In this document: piece by piece, positions 22,902 through 34,649 of the stretch
Numbering within the stretch: position 1 is the stretch's first letter
How the letters are laid out: every line of letters starts with the position of its first letter
Assembly (NCBI GenBank): GCA_003255065.1
Contig: QAOA01006662.1
Span: forward strand, 338,809-402,808
DNA: 64,000 nt
Direction of reading: 5' to 3'
Source: Cercis canadensis
Taxonomy: Eukaryota > Streptophyta > Magnoliopsida > Fabales > Fabaceae
Translations under genes and position numbers: made by a program
Notes under the pieces: model-generated
The model's database searches: none
Told to the model about the DNA's origin: nothing
The model's input: only the letters and a program-made list of their open reading frames with translations

Positions 22902-23639
22902 GTAAAATCTTTTTTATATGCATAAATTGCATGTTTGTGCAAATTAGCAAACCATTGATTTGAAATAGAAGAGGAAAAGGTGTAAATAATAGGAATGATA
23001 TAATGATTTGTTGAAAAAGTGATTAGTGGATTTTATATCTGCAAATTATATACCGTTCACTTGACAATTAGTTAGTTTTTGAGGATTTTATTATTCATAT
23101 GCTTGTGTTTAATTTGTAGGAAAAGAGAAAATGGTGTATGTTTATGATTGGGTGGTGCCAAGGGGCTAAAAAGGGAAGAAAGTATTGTGCAATCAAAGGT
23201 GTGAGGGCCTAGGTGCTGCTGTCACACCCATGGACTCTCTTGCTGAAGCATGAGCACCTAGGCTCCTAAAGGCAGTGCCTAGGCCCCCAATGTCGCAAGT
23301 TGCTGCCCTAAAATGGAGAGCTGAGCGCCTAGGAGCCCGGACGATATAATTGAGCTCAAGTTGCTGCTGAGATAGGAAATTCAATTCCGATTATTTATGG
23401 TGAAATTGGAAACCCTAGGCTTTATTACCTTGGTTAATATTCGATTGCTTTTGCTTTCCATTTATTTCCAGTTTTCTTCTAGTTTAATAGTCATTACTCT
23501 TACCTTTCATTTGTTCAAATATGATTGGGGTTTACATAATTTTGGTAATTAATATCAATCATTCCTCGTGGGATGATACTCTAGTCACACTTTATTACTT
23601 GTTAAATGATAATGTGCACTTGTGTTTACAAGTCGCACA
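22901..23639 (+). repeat. Solo LTR, Athila-like, with perfect TSD ATAAA
   Basis: It begins TGTAAAATC and ends GTCGCACA, with ATAAA at both 22896-22900 and 23640-23644. No PBS or internal region follows, so it is a solo LTR of 739 bp. The 3' part (CGTGGGATGATACTC, GTGCACTTGTGTTTACAAG) matches the Athila LTR tail at 11222-11335. It contains a CpG-rich island at 23201-23341. Confidence 0.8.
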
Positions 23640-23644
23640 ATAAA

Positions 23645-26040
23645 ATGCTTTCAATTTTAACTTTTAAGTCATGTTCCCTACTTACTTACATGTTTGTGTC
23701 ACATTGTCTCTATAATTGAATTTAATAGTTCCAATACCTAGTGTGGATACCTGAATCTTGATCTTGATCTTGGCCTAAAAACCCTGAAAACCTAAACCGC
23801 AAAACAATAAAATTTAAAACCCTATACACTAAACCCTAAAATCTCTATCACCTCCAATACCATCAGGTACTTATTTGAATTTTTACCATGAGTTGAACAT
23901 AGAGATCCTTCGCAAGTTGCCTACGAACGATCCTTTAAGGGTGATATAAAACAACTCTAGGTCCGTTGCGATCTTCACTAGAGCTACTAGTGAGTTTTAC
24001 TTCTACTGATCTAGATTATAGAATTACCAAACATACCTTTATCTAAACTCATACCTTTTACTCTTTTTTCTAAACCTAATTAATAGCCTAATACACACCG
24101 TTATATAAAAGGAGAAGACATGGCCTAAACACATTACAAGTGTCACAAAGTTACATCAATTCAATAATAGATATTTTGGAAGAAAAGATGAGAGAAACTT
24201 ATAAAACTCAATCCCACCTTACATTTAGAACAATCTCCATCATCCATTAGGAGGAGGGTTAGTATAAATAGGTGAGACCTCTTATATGGTAAAACCATGA
24301 TTATCTCATGTTTCATATCTTGGTGTTAATTTGCTTACAAAATGACTAAATTTACATTTTTTTATGTATGAATGAACATGAACGAAACAATGCACTTGAT
24401 GATGAGGAAGATTACAAGAATGAATATGCACTTGATGATGGATGTAATCACATGAATGATATGTGGATTGGGAAAATGAGGCTAGATACTAAAACTAATA
24501 GGGTCTAGGTGTATATATCTTGCAACATAAGGGAGGTTGAGTTTTACCTCTTAATGAATTTTGTAGCTTTTTAGAGTGGGATGTCACAAAGTTGTAAGAT
24601 CATCATTGACAGATTCAACTATATGAGTGTTGTGAAGTGGGGACTGCTTCTATGAGAATAAGGACTTTATTCTAGAAAAGCACTTATGCAACCATGATTA
24701 TGCACAAAGGCTATATTATTATGTGGGCTTAAGGGCACTATTTTTTGCACATGTACTATTATGTGCAAAAGTGCAAGGTACAAATCTTGTATCACTTATA
24801 AGCAGTCATAGTTAAAGGCAATAGATCACTACTAGCTCAAGAACAAGTTATATATTTTTTCTAAGTCAAAGTTCAAGGTAGTGCTACCTCTATGATGCAT
24901 AATAATATGTGTCTACCCAAGGGTATATTATATTATGTGTGACCTTATTTTTATAAAAATAAGTGGGGGATTTTTGGATTAAACTTTAAAGTGTCTTTTT
25001 ATAAATAAATAAAAAATCTTTTCAAATTATTGTTTAATGTTCTAAATTTGGCATAATAGCTAAATGGAGATTGAGAGCCTAAGAGGCATATCATTAAGAT
25101 CACTATATAGCCATAAGGCGATGTAATAAAGCAAACATAATGATTCATAATAGGCTAACAACCATACAACGATTAATATGGAGCTTAATATGCTTTTAAG
25201 TATATAACGACTAATAGCTTAAAGGACTTTTACTATCACTATATGTATGCACTTATACTTATGAAAGAATAGTATTACATGAATGACATATGATAAAAGG
25301 TGTATACTATATTGTGTGTAAATCCTCGCTAAAAGAAGTTGTTAGAGCGAGAGTCGTGTCCCTTTATCTATGTAGGACTGGAGGATAAACAATGTAAATA
25401 CATGGTTGTTGTACCTCGGAGACAATGCGTCCAGAACCCATTGCAGTTGTTGGAAACACAAAGTTTGGTCCTCTTGACGTAGGTCCATGTTCCATAAAGG
25501 GATGAAGCAAATCCAATAATGCAAGTTATGAATGGACAAAGTTACAAACCCTTGCACATTTCAAGCTAACCCTCCATCATTGATATGACCACCACATGTA
25601 ACATCGTTACACCCTCTCTCATATACCTAGGCTACCCACCTCTTGGATGATGGTTAATTGTCACAAATTTAAAGATTCTATGTATATGTGAAATCCCTCT
25701 AGGATTTTTATCCTAAGAAATGTGAGACTTGAATTTGGATCAAATATAAATCTTAATAAATTTACATCTAATGGTCAGAATTTGAAAGAATCATTGTATG
25801 AATTTTACATCTAATGGGCACTAGATTGGGCTCAAAGTTTCCCTAGGAATTTTATACCAAATAGACCGTCAATTAGTTTTATTAATCTGAATTTTGATAT
25901 TATACAAGTTAGTTTGGGACTGGATCTCAATTCACAGTTTAGATCATTTAAACTTAGATGCTTCTTTTATTATTTACATTCAAATTTTTGGGGTAATTCC
26001 TTTTTAATCTAAGATTGGTCAAGGGACTCGGCACCCACTT
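23645..26040. other. Unclassified AT-rich region, no supported gene
   Basis: No domain, RNA gene or LTR boundary could be recognised. Features seen: scattered CCCTAAA-like words near 23770-23850, a direct repeat of GCACTTGATGATG at about 24390 and 24430, and only short frames. It may be decayed transposon sequence or intergenic DNA. Confidence 0.5.
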
Positions 26041-27272
26041 TGTTGGCCCCACGGTTCTCCAACCTTAGTTTTGATGATAAAAAATAGTCTTGCTTATCAC
26101 TAACCTTAATTTGTTTGTTCAAGTGTTTATTCTAAATGAACATGTTAAGTGATAAACTTGGGTCTGAAGCATAATCAGTTTTCTAGTTCAAAAAACCAGC
26201 TCAAAGTTCAAGAACTAGATCTACATGTTGTTATGAAAGCCTCAAAATTCATGGATCAACTAAGGTTGAAGCCCAATTCGTCTGGACCAGTTAATGGACC
26301 TCAAAAACATTTGAAGGAAACCCATTTGAGGAATTTAAATTAAAGAAGAATTAGCAACAAGAAAGGAAAAATGTTCTATATAAGACAATTATTTGAAATG
26401 ATGAGATTATTTCTCAATTAGAGATATGATCTCAAATCAAGTCATTAAGACCTTAAATCAAGCAAGCAGAAGTCTAGCCTATTGGCAACGGTCATCTTCA
26501 ACCTTCTGCTATAAATTTGAAGACCTAAGGTATAGAAAAGTAGAGAAGAGAATCCATTAAATTAGTAAAAGAAAAAGCTCTGTGTTCAAATCTAGTTATC
26601 TATCTCTTCTACCAACTCTGTACTACTTGTGTGTAAATCCTTTAAGAGAGTTGTAAAGCTGTGGGTGCCATATCCTTTCGGGAATTTGTAATAGATTTCA
26701 TTGGGAAATCTAGCGAGTGACTTCTGTCTTTGTTTGACAGAAAGAAAGAGTTTCTAGTGAGCTCTATTAAGAAACTAGGGAGAGAGTTTTTTGGTTAAGC
26801 TCTTTGTAAAACCAGTTCTGTAACAAAGCTTGGAAAAACTGGACGAATAACCTTGTTGATAGTTGAACCCCAGCCTTAGGAGAGTAGACGTAGGCTTTGT
26901 CCGAACCACTATAAAATCTCAAGGCTCAATCTCACTACCTTTTCTCTCTTTTATTCAATTGCTATATGTTTTAAAATCTATTGCATAACTAGCTCTGATG
27001 GTTTGTGCTTGTTAAGCTTACTAATTCTTGACTTATAAATTGCTATATTCATATATGCAAGAATCTATCTCTTCGATCTGAATGGCTATTTGGTTCACGT
27101 TCTAATTTTTCATATTCTGATTAAATCTTTTTTAATAATTTATGGGTTATTTTATAACTAGCTTTGAATCGAGTTTTGATTACAAACTGGTTATTCCATA
27201 AATTGTTTTAATCTGCAATTTCACATTATTATTGTTTTTATCTCCTATTCACCCCCTCTAGGAGCATACTTA
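26041..27272 (+). repeat. LTR of the plus-strand copia element (3' end truncated)
   Basis: It starts TGTTGGCCCC and carries, near its end, CTCCTATTCACCCCCTCTAG and GAGCATACT, the same blocks as the LTR at 6691-7771. The terminal bases (which should end ...TCA before a TGGTATCAGAG PBS) are absent. The sequence changes into RNase H coding DNA at about 27272. Confidence 0.75.
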
Positions 27273-27790
27273 TAGCTGTGAAAAGAATTTTCATATATTT
27301 GGCAGCTACTTCTAATGTAGGAATATGGTACAACAAAATTGGTTCTTTTGAGCTGATTGCATATATAGATTCAGATTATGCTGGATGCACCATAAATTGA
27401 AAAAGTACCAGTGGAGGATGTCAATTCTTGGGAAATACTCTAGTCTGGCAGTGCAAGAAGCAGCATACTGTAGCATAATCCACTACTAAAGCTAAATATA
27501 TTGCAACTAAAAATTGTTGTTCTCAAATCCTTTGGATGAAGCAACAACTTGCTGATTATGGTATTTCTCTATCTAAAATTTCCATGTTGTGTGATAATGC
27601 TAATGCCATACATATTGCAAAAAATAATGTTCAATATTCTAGAACAAAGCATATAGATATCAAACATCATTTCCTTCGAGATCATGTTTTAAAAGGTGAC
27701 ATTGAACTAGCTTTTGTTAATACAAAGAACAACTTGTTGATATCTTACTAAGACATTGGTAGAAGAGAGGTTCTATTATCTAAGATATAA
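27273..27790 (+). pseudogene. Copia RT end and RNase H (fragment)
   Basis: The frame carries VKRIFIYLAATSNVG, an ELIAYIDSDYAGC block, STSGGCQFLGNTL, WQCKKQHTVA, then after stops ILWMKQQLADYGISL, CDNANAIHIAKNNVQYSRTK and HIDIKHHFLRDHVLKGDIEL. It matches the C-terminal part of the RNase H at 1807-2300 block for block. Internal stops (in place of Arg/Gln codons) and the loss of everything upstream make it non-functional. Confidence 0.85.
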
Positions 27791-28385
27791 ACTTGGGATG
27801 ATGAGCTTGTCCTAGGTTTCTCATGCATATCATATCATAAGCATGCATGACCTTGAGGACTAAATTTTCTTATCAAATTATTTTATATTTGTGAGCTAAC
27901 AAGTTTTTTGAGAACTGTGTTGATTTATGCACCAAAGCCAGTTTGCAAGCTAGTTCTCATCGTCTATCATGTTGTGTATATGAACTAATGCTAAAAAGCT
28001 GAAGAATGGGCTTCTTTGTTAAAAGCTGCATCATTATTATGAATTGGGCCTGTCCCTAAAGCTGGATCTGTTTTAAATCCATTTGGGCTTCTCTCTGTTG
28101 GGCCTCCTTGTTTTTGCTAATCCATTAAGACAAAACACCAAGTTTCATTAAAACCTCAGTTTCCCGTGTGTGTAAAACACATTGTTTTTCCAGCTAACAC
28201 TTCAGTTACCTGATTCTTCTTCTTTCCTAAACCAGTTTTGCAGAATCCCTAGATTTTTGCCATAACCTCATTACCGAGCTCCTTATCTCCTGATTTATTG
28301 CAACTCTCCTTAAATAGTTTTGAATCAACCCTATAAACCACCTCTAACCTCTCTAAACTTATCCATAAAGCAAGTTTTAAAAATC

Positions 28386-29690
28386 ATGAGATTCGAAAAC
28401 CACCTCAGACGCTTTCAGTGAATAGGAAGAAAAGGCAAAGAAACTTCTAGCAATACACCGAAAATCACCATTGTTGTTTCAAAGTCTTCTTCCTTAGAAA
28501 AGACTATTAATTCTTTCCAGCAAGCTATGTAGTGAAGTTCCAAGGTTGGTGGACCTAGTGCCAAGGGCAAGGAGCCTATGCATGCAAATCAAGATGTTCC
28601 CATGGCTGACCCATAGGAAGCTCAGTCAAAACCAAATATAGAGGAGGAAGAATTGGTTCCTCTCATATCTGTTGGAGGCTTCAAGCTTCTAGAGGGACCC
28701 CATGTTGTGTTGTATTTGGGTTAGCATGAAACTGAGAAGGACCGTATTCCAGAAACCCTAGAAATCAACCTCTCCACTCCTCCTGAATCTCTTAATAGAC
28801 CAAAGGAAATTCCTACTGAATCTAGCATGCCAAAGGTTGTAAGAACAAAGATGACAGCCTGGAAACAAGTTTTTGTGCCTAAGCTTGCTCCTCCTCGAGC
28901 TCCAGGAAATCTCTTCCAATCTAGAGTGATTGAGAATCATTTTCAGAAGAAAATTCTTCCTGAGAAAAGTAGTTCCATGCTTTGTTGTGAAGTGGACTGA
29001 ACAACACAGACAACTAAAGCCATTGATGAAGCAGTTGGTGCGATGGGATGGAAGCAGCTTCTGGAGATTGAAGAACTAATTCTGCCACAACTGGTAAAGT
29101 TATTTTATGCTCACCTTCCACCCCTTAAGGGTGTAGATTCTGATAGCATTTATTTAAAATCATATGTAGTTGGTATTAAGATCACTTTGAATGAAAACTT
29201 GTTTGAACAACTATTTGATGTGCTTGCTGAGGGAGATGAGAGGTATATCCATAAGACCTAGCCTGCTGATTTTATGCCATTTGCTGAAGCCATGCACTCC
29301 TTATGTGACTTTCCTGAAAATATGGATGGAAGTGTACCCTTTATCCATTGCATGAATTCTGTAACTAGAACCTTAGCTAAATTCATAACCACCAATTTCC
29401 TTGCTAGGGCTAGTAGCCAATCTGAATTTTTTAACTCTGATATTTACCTTCTTTACCACATCAAGAATAAGCTTCCCTTGAATCTACTTAAGCTGATTCT
29501 AAATAACATGGCATAGACTATTGGAGGAATCTGAGAGAAAGCCAGCTTGTCATATGACATGCTCATTACCAGAATTTGCAGATATTTTAATGTCAACTTG
29601 ACCCAGTTCAAGGATGAGCCTTTGCCAAGTCATTTGACCATAGGACAGCCTATCACTGGGTTTGTTCCTCAAAAGGATTCAAGCAACCCC
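28386..29690 (+). pseudogene. Envelope-like / putative plant transposon protein ORF (broken)
   Basis: A start at 28386 is followed after a stop by GKETSSNTPKITIVVSKSSS, homologous to the N-terminus of the ORF at 455-1274. Further on are MPKVVRTKMTAWKQVFVPKL, AVGAMGWKQLLEIEELILPQ, IYLKSYVVGIKITLNENLFE, NSDIYLLYHIKNKLPLNLLK and LITRICRYFNVNLTQF. It extends about 170 residues further than the minus-strand copy before meeting the LTR junction at 29690. Stops near 28420, 28530, 29000, 29262 and 29514 interrupt it. Function unknown. Confidence 0.7.
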
Positions 29691-29727
29691 TCTCATGTTG
29701 TAGTGACTTTCGAGTACGTTGTGACAG

Positions 29728-31430
29728 TTTGGCGATTCCACTGGGGAGAGTTAGAAAGTCAAGCCCAAGAAAAAGGTTGTGTGAACTTAATATGGCTTTG
29801 TGTATTTTCTTTATTCCTAAATTTGCTTTTATTTTGTTGTTTTTGTTTTCTTGATAGATTATGTTTTCTGTTATATTATTTGTTTATTTTTGCATTTGTA
29901 GATAGCTTATTCCTGTTGCATATATTTCTTGTGCTTTCTTGCAGATGGGTAGTTTATGGTAAATGTAGGTTAAGGTTTGTATGTTTCTCCCACACACACT
30001 GTGCACTAACACTGTAACCTTGCACACTACTCATCAGCTCTATACTCGAGCCACACTTAGCTTACATTTAGAAGGAAGCCTAGTGTTATTGCTGGAGGTT
30101 CATCCTTGGTGGTTTACGCGAAAGCTTCCAGTCAAATTGTGGATCATCTTGCTGATTTGGGTAAGCAGAGGGGTTCATCCGCTTGTGAACTAGGTTAGTA
30201 GGGTGTGATCTCCATCATTTTGGTGGGGGCAGTCTGTAGTACCTTGGACTTTTAGGATATTAGCACTCATTACCAAATTGTGCATGTTATATAGTCGTAA
30301 TGTTGTTTGATTTAGGTTAGAACCTAATCGTTAGGCTAGAAATTCTAACCTTAAGGTGACCCGTATGTCTAGGACAATGGGAGGAGCATCCATTTCCTTT
30401 CTTTTTATTCTTCCTCTTTATTATTTTACTCCAACTATATGCTTTTCATCTCTAATCCATCCATCTAGTACTTTTTATTTAGAGGTTAATTTTTTAAAAT
30501 AGATTGTTAGCATGACTTCTAGTGATCCCATTTTCAAGCATCCATCTAGGACCTTTATGAGGGATGCCCGGTCACAACAAGTGAGAGTTTGTTTTGAATA
30601 ACTTTCGCTTGTTGTGTAAGAGTGTTTCTTACAAGGAGTTATATGCTTTTGCAAGATTCATTTATGTTAATTAATTTTGTAGGGAGCTCTATGCTCTTAT
30701 AAAATTGGTTAATCGGGGAACCCTAAATGAAGGCTAGAAGAAAGGATAAAAGATTGTTTCCTCTGAGGAATATATGCTTTCACGAGACTCAATCACGCTA
30801 ATCTCTCTCATAGGGAGCTACATGTTCTTGTAAACGATATTAGCCACATTGTTTTAATTGCACCAATCAAAAAGTCAAAAGCCATGCTAACAATATGTCA
30901 AGAGAAAAATCTCAATTTTAATTATTTTGCATTATTTTTTATTTTCTTATTACTCTTAATCTTTCTTTTCCTAGGAGTAAAACATAATTGCGCCTTCCAG
31001 GAAGTCTAAGTTCAATCACAAGTACCCAGTCAAGCTATGTATTTCTCTGCCAGAGAATATTGCCAAACAAGGTTTGGGCTATAAGTCCTCTTATGCTGAA
31101 GCTATGGGTAAGAGTAGTTGAGCTCGAGGAACAAAAGGCATACCTCATTAGAGAGAAACCTTCCCTGTGTGGGTTGAAGTGATAATGCCTCAGGAGGTTA
31201 AGAGGTCATCACAAACTGTGAATACTTTGGAGGGCAACTGTGGAAGAAGCCACTAGATCTGGCCTTGCAAGAACAACTGATCAATTAGGATATGGAACTT
31301 ATGTTAGATCTTATTCCTCTTGAGTAATTTCTTTTTGTTTCTATCATTACTTTTCTTTTAACCGAAGTCCAAGGTCATTAGAAAATTCTATATATGTATT
31401 GGACTGTTTTTATTCAACAATATTGAGGGC
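29728..31430 (+). other. 5' leader and ORF1 remnants of the plus-strand Tat/Ogre element
   Basis: The leader shares blocks with 43060-43683 read on the minus strand, for example AGTCTGTAGTACCTTGGACTT versus a CTATAGTAACTTGAACTT form, and GTCTAGGACAATG versus TCTTAGGACAATA. A weak frame at 30988-31180 is interrupted by stops and has no clear domain. Repeated words (GGAGTTATATGCTTTTGC, GGAGCTCTATGCTCTTA, GGAGCTACATGTTCTTG) occur at 30637-30830. Confidence 0.55.
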
Positions 31431-31439
31431 CGAAAAATC

Positions 31440-32420
31440 TTGAGGGCCGGGTATTATTGGATGACGATGGAAAGAAATTATATCAGCTATGTGAGGAGAT
31501 GTCATAAGTGCCAAATTTACACTGATCGCATCAATGCTCCGCTATTTGCTCTTTATAATTTGACAACACCTTGGTCATTTTTTATGTAGGGAATAGACTT
31601 CATCTGGCCAATCAATCCAAAAGCTTCCAATAGACATTATTTCATCTTAGTTGTGATTGACTTCTTCACCAAGTGGGTGGAAGCCACCTCTTATGCCAAA
31701 GTGACATAAAAGGTGGTGGCTAGATTCCTGAATATGAACATCATTTTTCGATACGGTCAACCTGATAGGATTATCACAGATAATGGCTCAAATTTGAATG
31801 GTTCTGAAATCCAAAAACTATGCAAACAATTTATTATCAAGCATCACAGTTCTTCACCTTATAGGCCACATATGAATGGGGCTATGGAGGTTGCCAATAA
31901 GAACATCAAGAAGATAGTTGAAAAGATGGTGGTGACGTACAAAGATTGGCATAAGATGCTCTCTTATGCACTACATGCCTATCGCACATCAGTTAGATCT
32001 TAAATTGGGGCAACACCCTATTCCTTGGTGTATGACAGGGAAGCAGTTATCCTTATAGAGGTAGAAATCCCCTCGTTGAGAGTTCCCATGGAGGCCGAAT
32101 TGGAAGAATCTGAATGGGCAAGAGCTAGATATGAACATTTGAACATGATTAAAGAAAAGAGGTTAACCGCCATTTGTCATGGACAGTTGTACCAACAAAG
32201 AATGGCTATAGCCTTTAATAAGAAGGTTCGACTCTGAGAATTTCAACCTAGAGATTTAGTCTTGAAAAAGGTTTTGCCACATCAAGAGGATGCCCACGGG
32301 AAATGGGCTCCAACCTATCAAGGGCCTTCTCCGGAAGAGCATTGATCCTCACCAACATGGAAGGACAAGAACTCTTCAATCTTGTGAATTTAGACGTAGT
32401 CAAGAAATATTACCCCTGAT
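31440..32420 (+). pseudogene. Tat/Ogre integrase (three frame breaks)
   Basis: Zinc-binding region: GYYWMTMERNYISYVRRCHK then CQIYTDRINAPLFALYNLTT. Core: the first catalytic Asp in VVIDFFTKWVEATSY, the second in RIITDNGSNLNGSEI, and the glutamate region HHSSSPYRPHMNGAMEVANK (normally NGAVEAANK, catalytic Glu retained). Then MLSYALHAYRTSVRS, ATPYSLVYDREAVILIEVEI and, toward the C-terminus, GKWAPTYQGP. Stops interrupt near 31590, 31708, 32002 and 32237. It is better preserved than the minus-strand integrase at 16400-17560. Confidence 0.85.
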
Positions 32421-33459
32421 AAAAATAAAAATAAAAAATGAATGAAAAGAAGAGAAAAAGACAAGCCCGCTAGGTTGAAAAGCCGAGAGGACGATCTAGG
32501 CAAAAGTTAGGGCATAAAAAAAAAGTAATGAAAAACAATAAGGAAGAAAAATGGAAGAGTTCACAATGGTATCCAGAGAAACAGTGAAGTCAGAGAATGT
32601 GATGAAATTAGCAAGAAATCGTGAAGACTTGCACTCTGGAATTAGAAATTTTTGTGTTCTCCCCAGTGAAATGGAAATCTGTTTCACGACAATGTGAGAA
32701 TCAATCAAGCGGACATGACAGAGCTGAAAATTAGGGCAATCTCCGATCCATGTTGGCTCCTATGTTTGTGTTCTCCAACTACATGAGCTTTGATTCCTCA
32801 TCAAGGATACGTAGGCACCTATTTAATAAGGCAAATCCAATTTCATAAAATCCCTAAACTGGGGCAATTTTCCATTTGTAAGATTTTCTTACCTTTGAAT
32901 TTGTCCGTTTTGAAAGTATGTTTGTCTTTCAAAAATAAAGGAAATGTAGTTCTTTGAATTAATTTTCTTATGTCACACATTTCTCTCCTTGAAATAAAAG
33001 AAGTTGATTCTTTGAGTTAATTTCTTCTTGCCATGAATTTTCCCCATGTTTAAATTACTGAATTAATATTCTAAATAGTGGATTCCATTGTAATGACATA
33101 TTCAATTATTCTCAACGAATATTTTCTGACATTGGTTTCCAAATTTCAAGAACACTAATAATTTTTTATAATTGCAAGGGAATGGATCAAGTAAAAAAAA
33201 AATGAAATGATGATGAAATGAATGAAAATGAGGGATGGGTAGTCAAAGATGAAGTGAATATAAGAGATGAATGGATAAATAGAAGAAACATGAGATGATT
33301 TATTTTTGAAGAGAAAATTCATTGAGTTTGCAAAAGTACAGAAGAATTCAAGTTTAGAATCAAAAGAAGATCCATTCGATTAATTTGATTTTGTAAGATT
33401 TTGAGCTTAGATTTGGCATGTGAGAGTCAATTATGTTTTACCTTAGTATCACAAGGTAT

Positions 33460-33780
33460 GAAAAGGATTTAAATTTTTGCCATTAATTTTTTGCCACTAA
33501 ATTTCTACCATTAAAGTTTTGCCACTAAATTTCTACCATTAAATTTCTGCCACTAAATTCTGCCATTAAATTTTTTTCATTTAATTTTTGCCATTAAATT
33601 TATGCTACTAAATTTCTACTGTAATACACTCCGATTAAAGCCAAATGGTATGTCATTTTATACTTCTGCCATTAAATTTTTGCTATTAAATTTTTACCAT
33701 TTAATTTTTGCAATTAAATTTATGTCATTTAATTTCTGCCACTAAATTTCTGCTGTAAGACACTCTAGTCAAGGCCATAC
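33460..33780. repeat. A/T-rich minisatellite in the 3' UTR of the plus-strand Tat/Ogre element
   Basis: Units near TTTCTGCCATTAAA or TTTTTGCCACTAAA are repeated about 18 times. This is the complement of the unit at 15040-15345. It lies about 300 bases before the 3' LTR start at 34078, the same relative place as in element A. Confidence 0.85.
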
Positions 33781-34077
33781 GATCTATCATTTTAAATTTT
33801 TGCCACTTTGACTTATGTCATTATAATCCATGCTATTGTGATTTCTGATCTTAAATTTTATGCCATCATATTTTCTACCATTCAGCTTTTAGCCAATCAA
33901 GATTTGTGTCAATTTGCTTTTTTTAACCATTTTTCTTGGTCTTTTCAAACTTGGGACTTTTGGTAGCTCCCCGGACAAAACAAACATATTTTATTTTTAC
34001 ATGTTTCTTATGCAAAGGTCATGACAAGCAATAGCCCCTCATGTCATTCTATAAGAAAACATATAAAAATGGACAAC

Positions 34078-34640
34078 TGTAGATATTGTATTTTGTCCAA
34101 GGGTGTTACACGTTTTTCAAAAAAAAAGAAATTATTTTTAATTAAAATTTTATTTTTTCAAGTGGGAAATCTAATTTTGAGATCTTTATGGCCTTTTTTA
34201 GCTTTTGGATCAATGTTTTGATCTTTGGGTATTTGCGCACTTCATTTTAACCCAAGTTAGAAGGTCATTTGGCCCATTTTCTCTAAATTTAAGTTTGGGG
34301 CTTCTTGGCCCTTCTCATTTTCTTTAAATAACTTTGTTTGGACATAAAAATTAAATTTTTTTAGATTTTTAGTGATTTTGGATCAAAACTTATGTTTTGG
34401 GCTTGACCTATTTTGTTAAAACCCTTAGTTTGGGAGCCTTTGGGCCCACTCGATTTTTGTTTTCTAAATGTTTTGGTCCAAATAAATGAAAATTGATTGT
34501 TAGACTATTTAATATGCTTGAGGTTTTAGTTAGGTCTCATTAGACCAACTTAGGTATAAGGTTAAGCCCTTTGGGCTCAGTTTGACCTAATTTGGCCCAT
34601 TAGGGTTTTATAGCTTTCATTTTTAATAAAAAATAAAGGG
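34078..34640 (+). repeat. 3' LTR of the plus-strand Tat/Ogre element (truncated)
   Basis: It begins TGTAGATATTGTATTTTGTCC and is homologous over about 450 bases to the minus-strand LTR at 48538-48100, including a GATTTTGG(A/G)TCAAAACT block and a TTGACCTAATTTGGCCCA block. It breaks off near 34640, where Athila-like protease sequence starts. Confidence 0.8.
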
Positions 34641-34649
34641 AAAAGTCTC

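Larger units (their letters stand above)
26041..29690 (+). mobile_element. Ty1/copia SIRE-type element, internally deleted
   Basis: The order is 5' LTR, the end of RT/RNase H, spacer, env-like ORF. The LTR passes directly into RNase H near 27272, so PBS, gag, protease, integrase and most of RT are gone. At 29690 the env-like ORF is fused to the tail of a Tat/Ogre LTR, and no 3' LTR is present. It is the same subfamily as the minus-strand element at 230-7771. Confidence 0.8.
29691..34640 (+). mobile_element. Tat/Ogre-type gypsy retrotransposon, internally deleted
   Basis: Only about 35 bases of the 5' LTR remain (to 29726). Then come the PBS region (TTTGGCGATTCCACTGGGGA from 29728), a 5' UTR homologous to the minus-strand element at 43060-43683, a trace of an ORF near 30986-31320, integrase, 3' UTR with minisatellite, and the first ~560 bases of the 3' LTR from 34078. 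Gag, protease, RT and RNase H are deleted. Confidence 0.8.

Noticed and set aside
23770-23850. CCCTAAA-like words resembling telomere repeats
   Set aside because: Only a few degenerate copies (AACCCTATACACTAAACCCTAAAATC) occur and not a regular array; chance in A/C-rich DNA is likely.
24400-24900. Possible MULE/FAR1-like coding remnant
   Set aside because: Short stretches suggested a coding origin but no stable frame or diagnostic motif could be followed.
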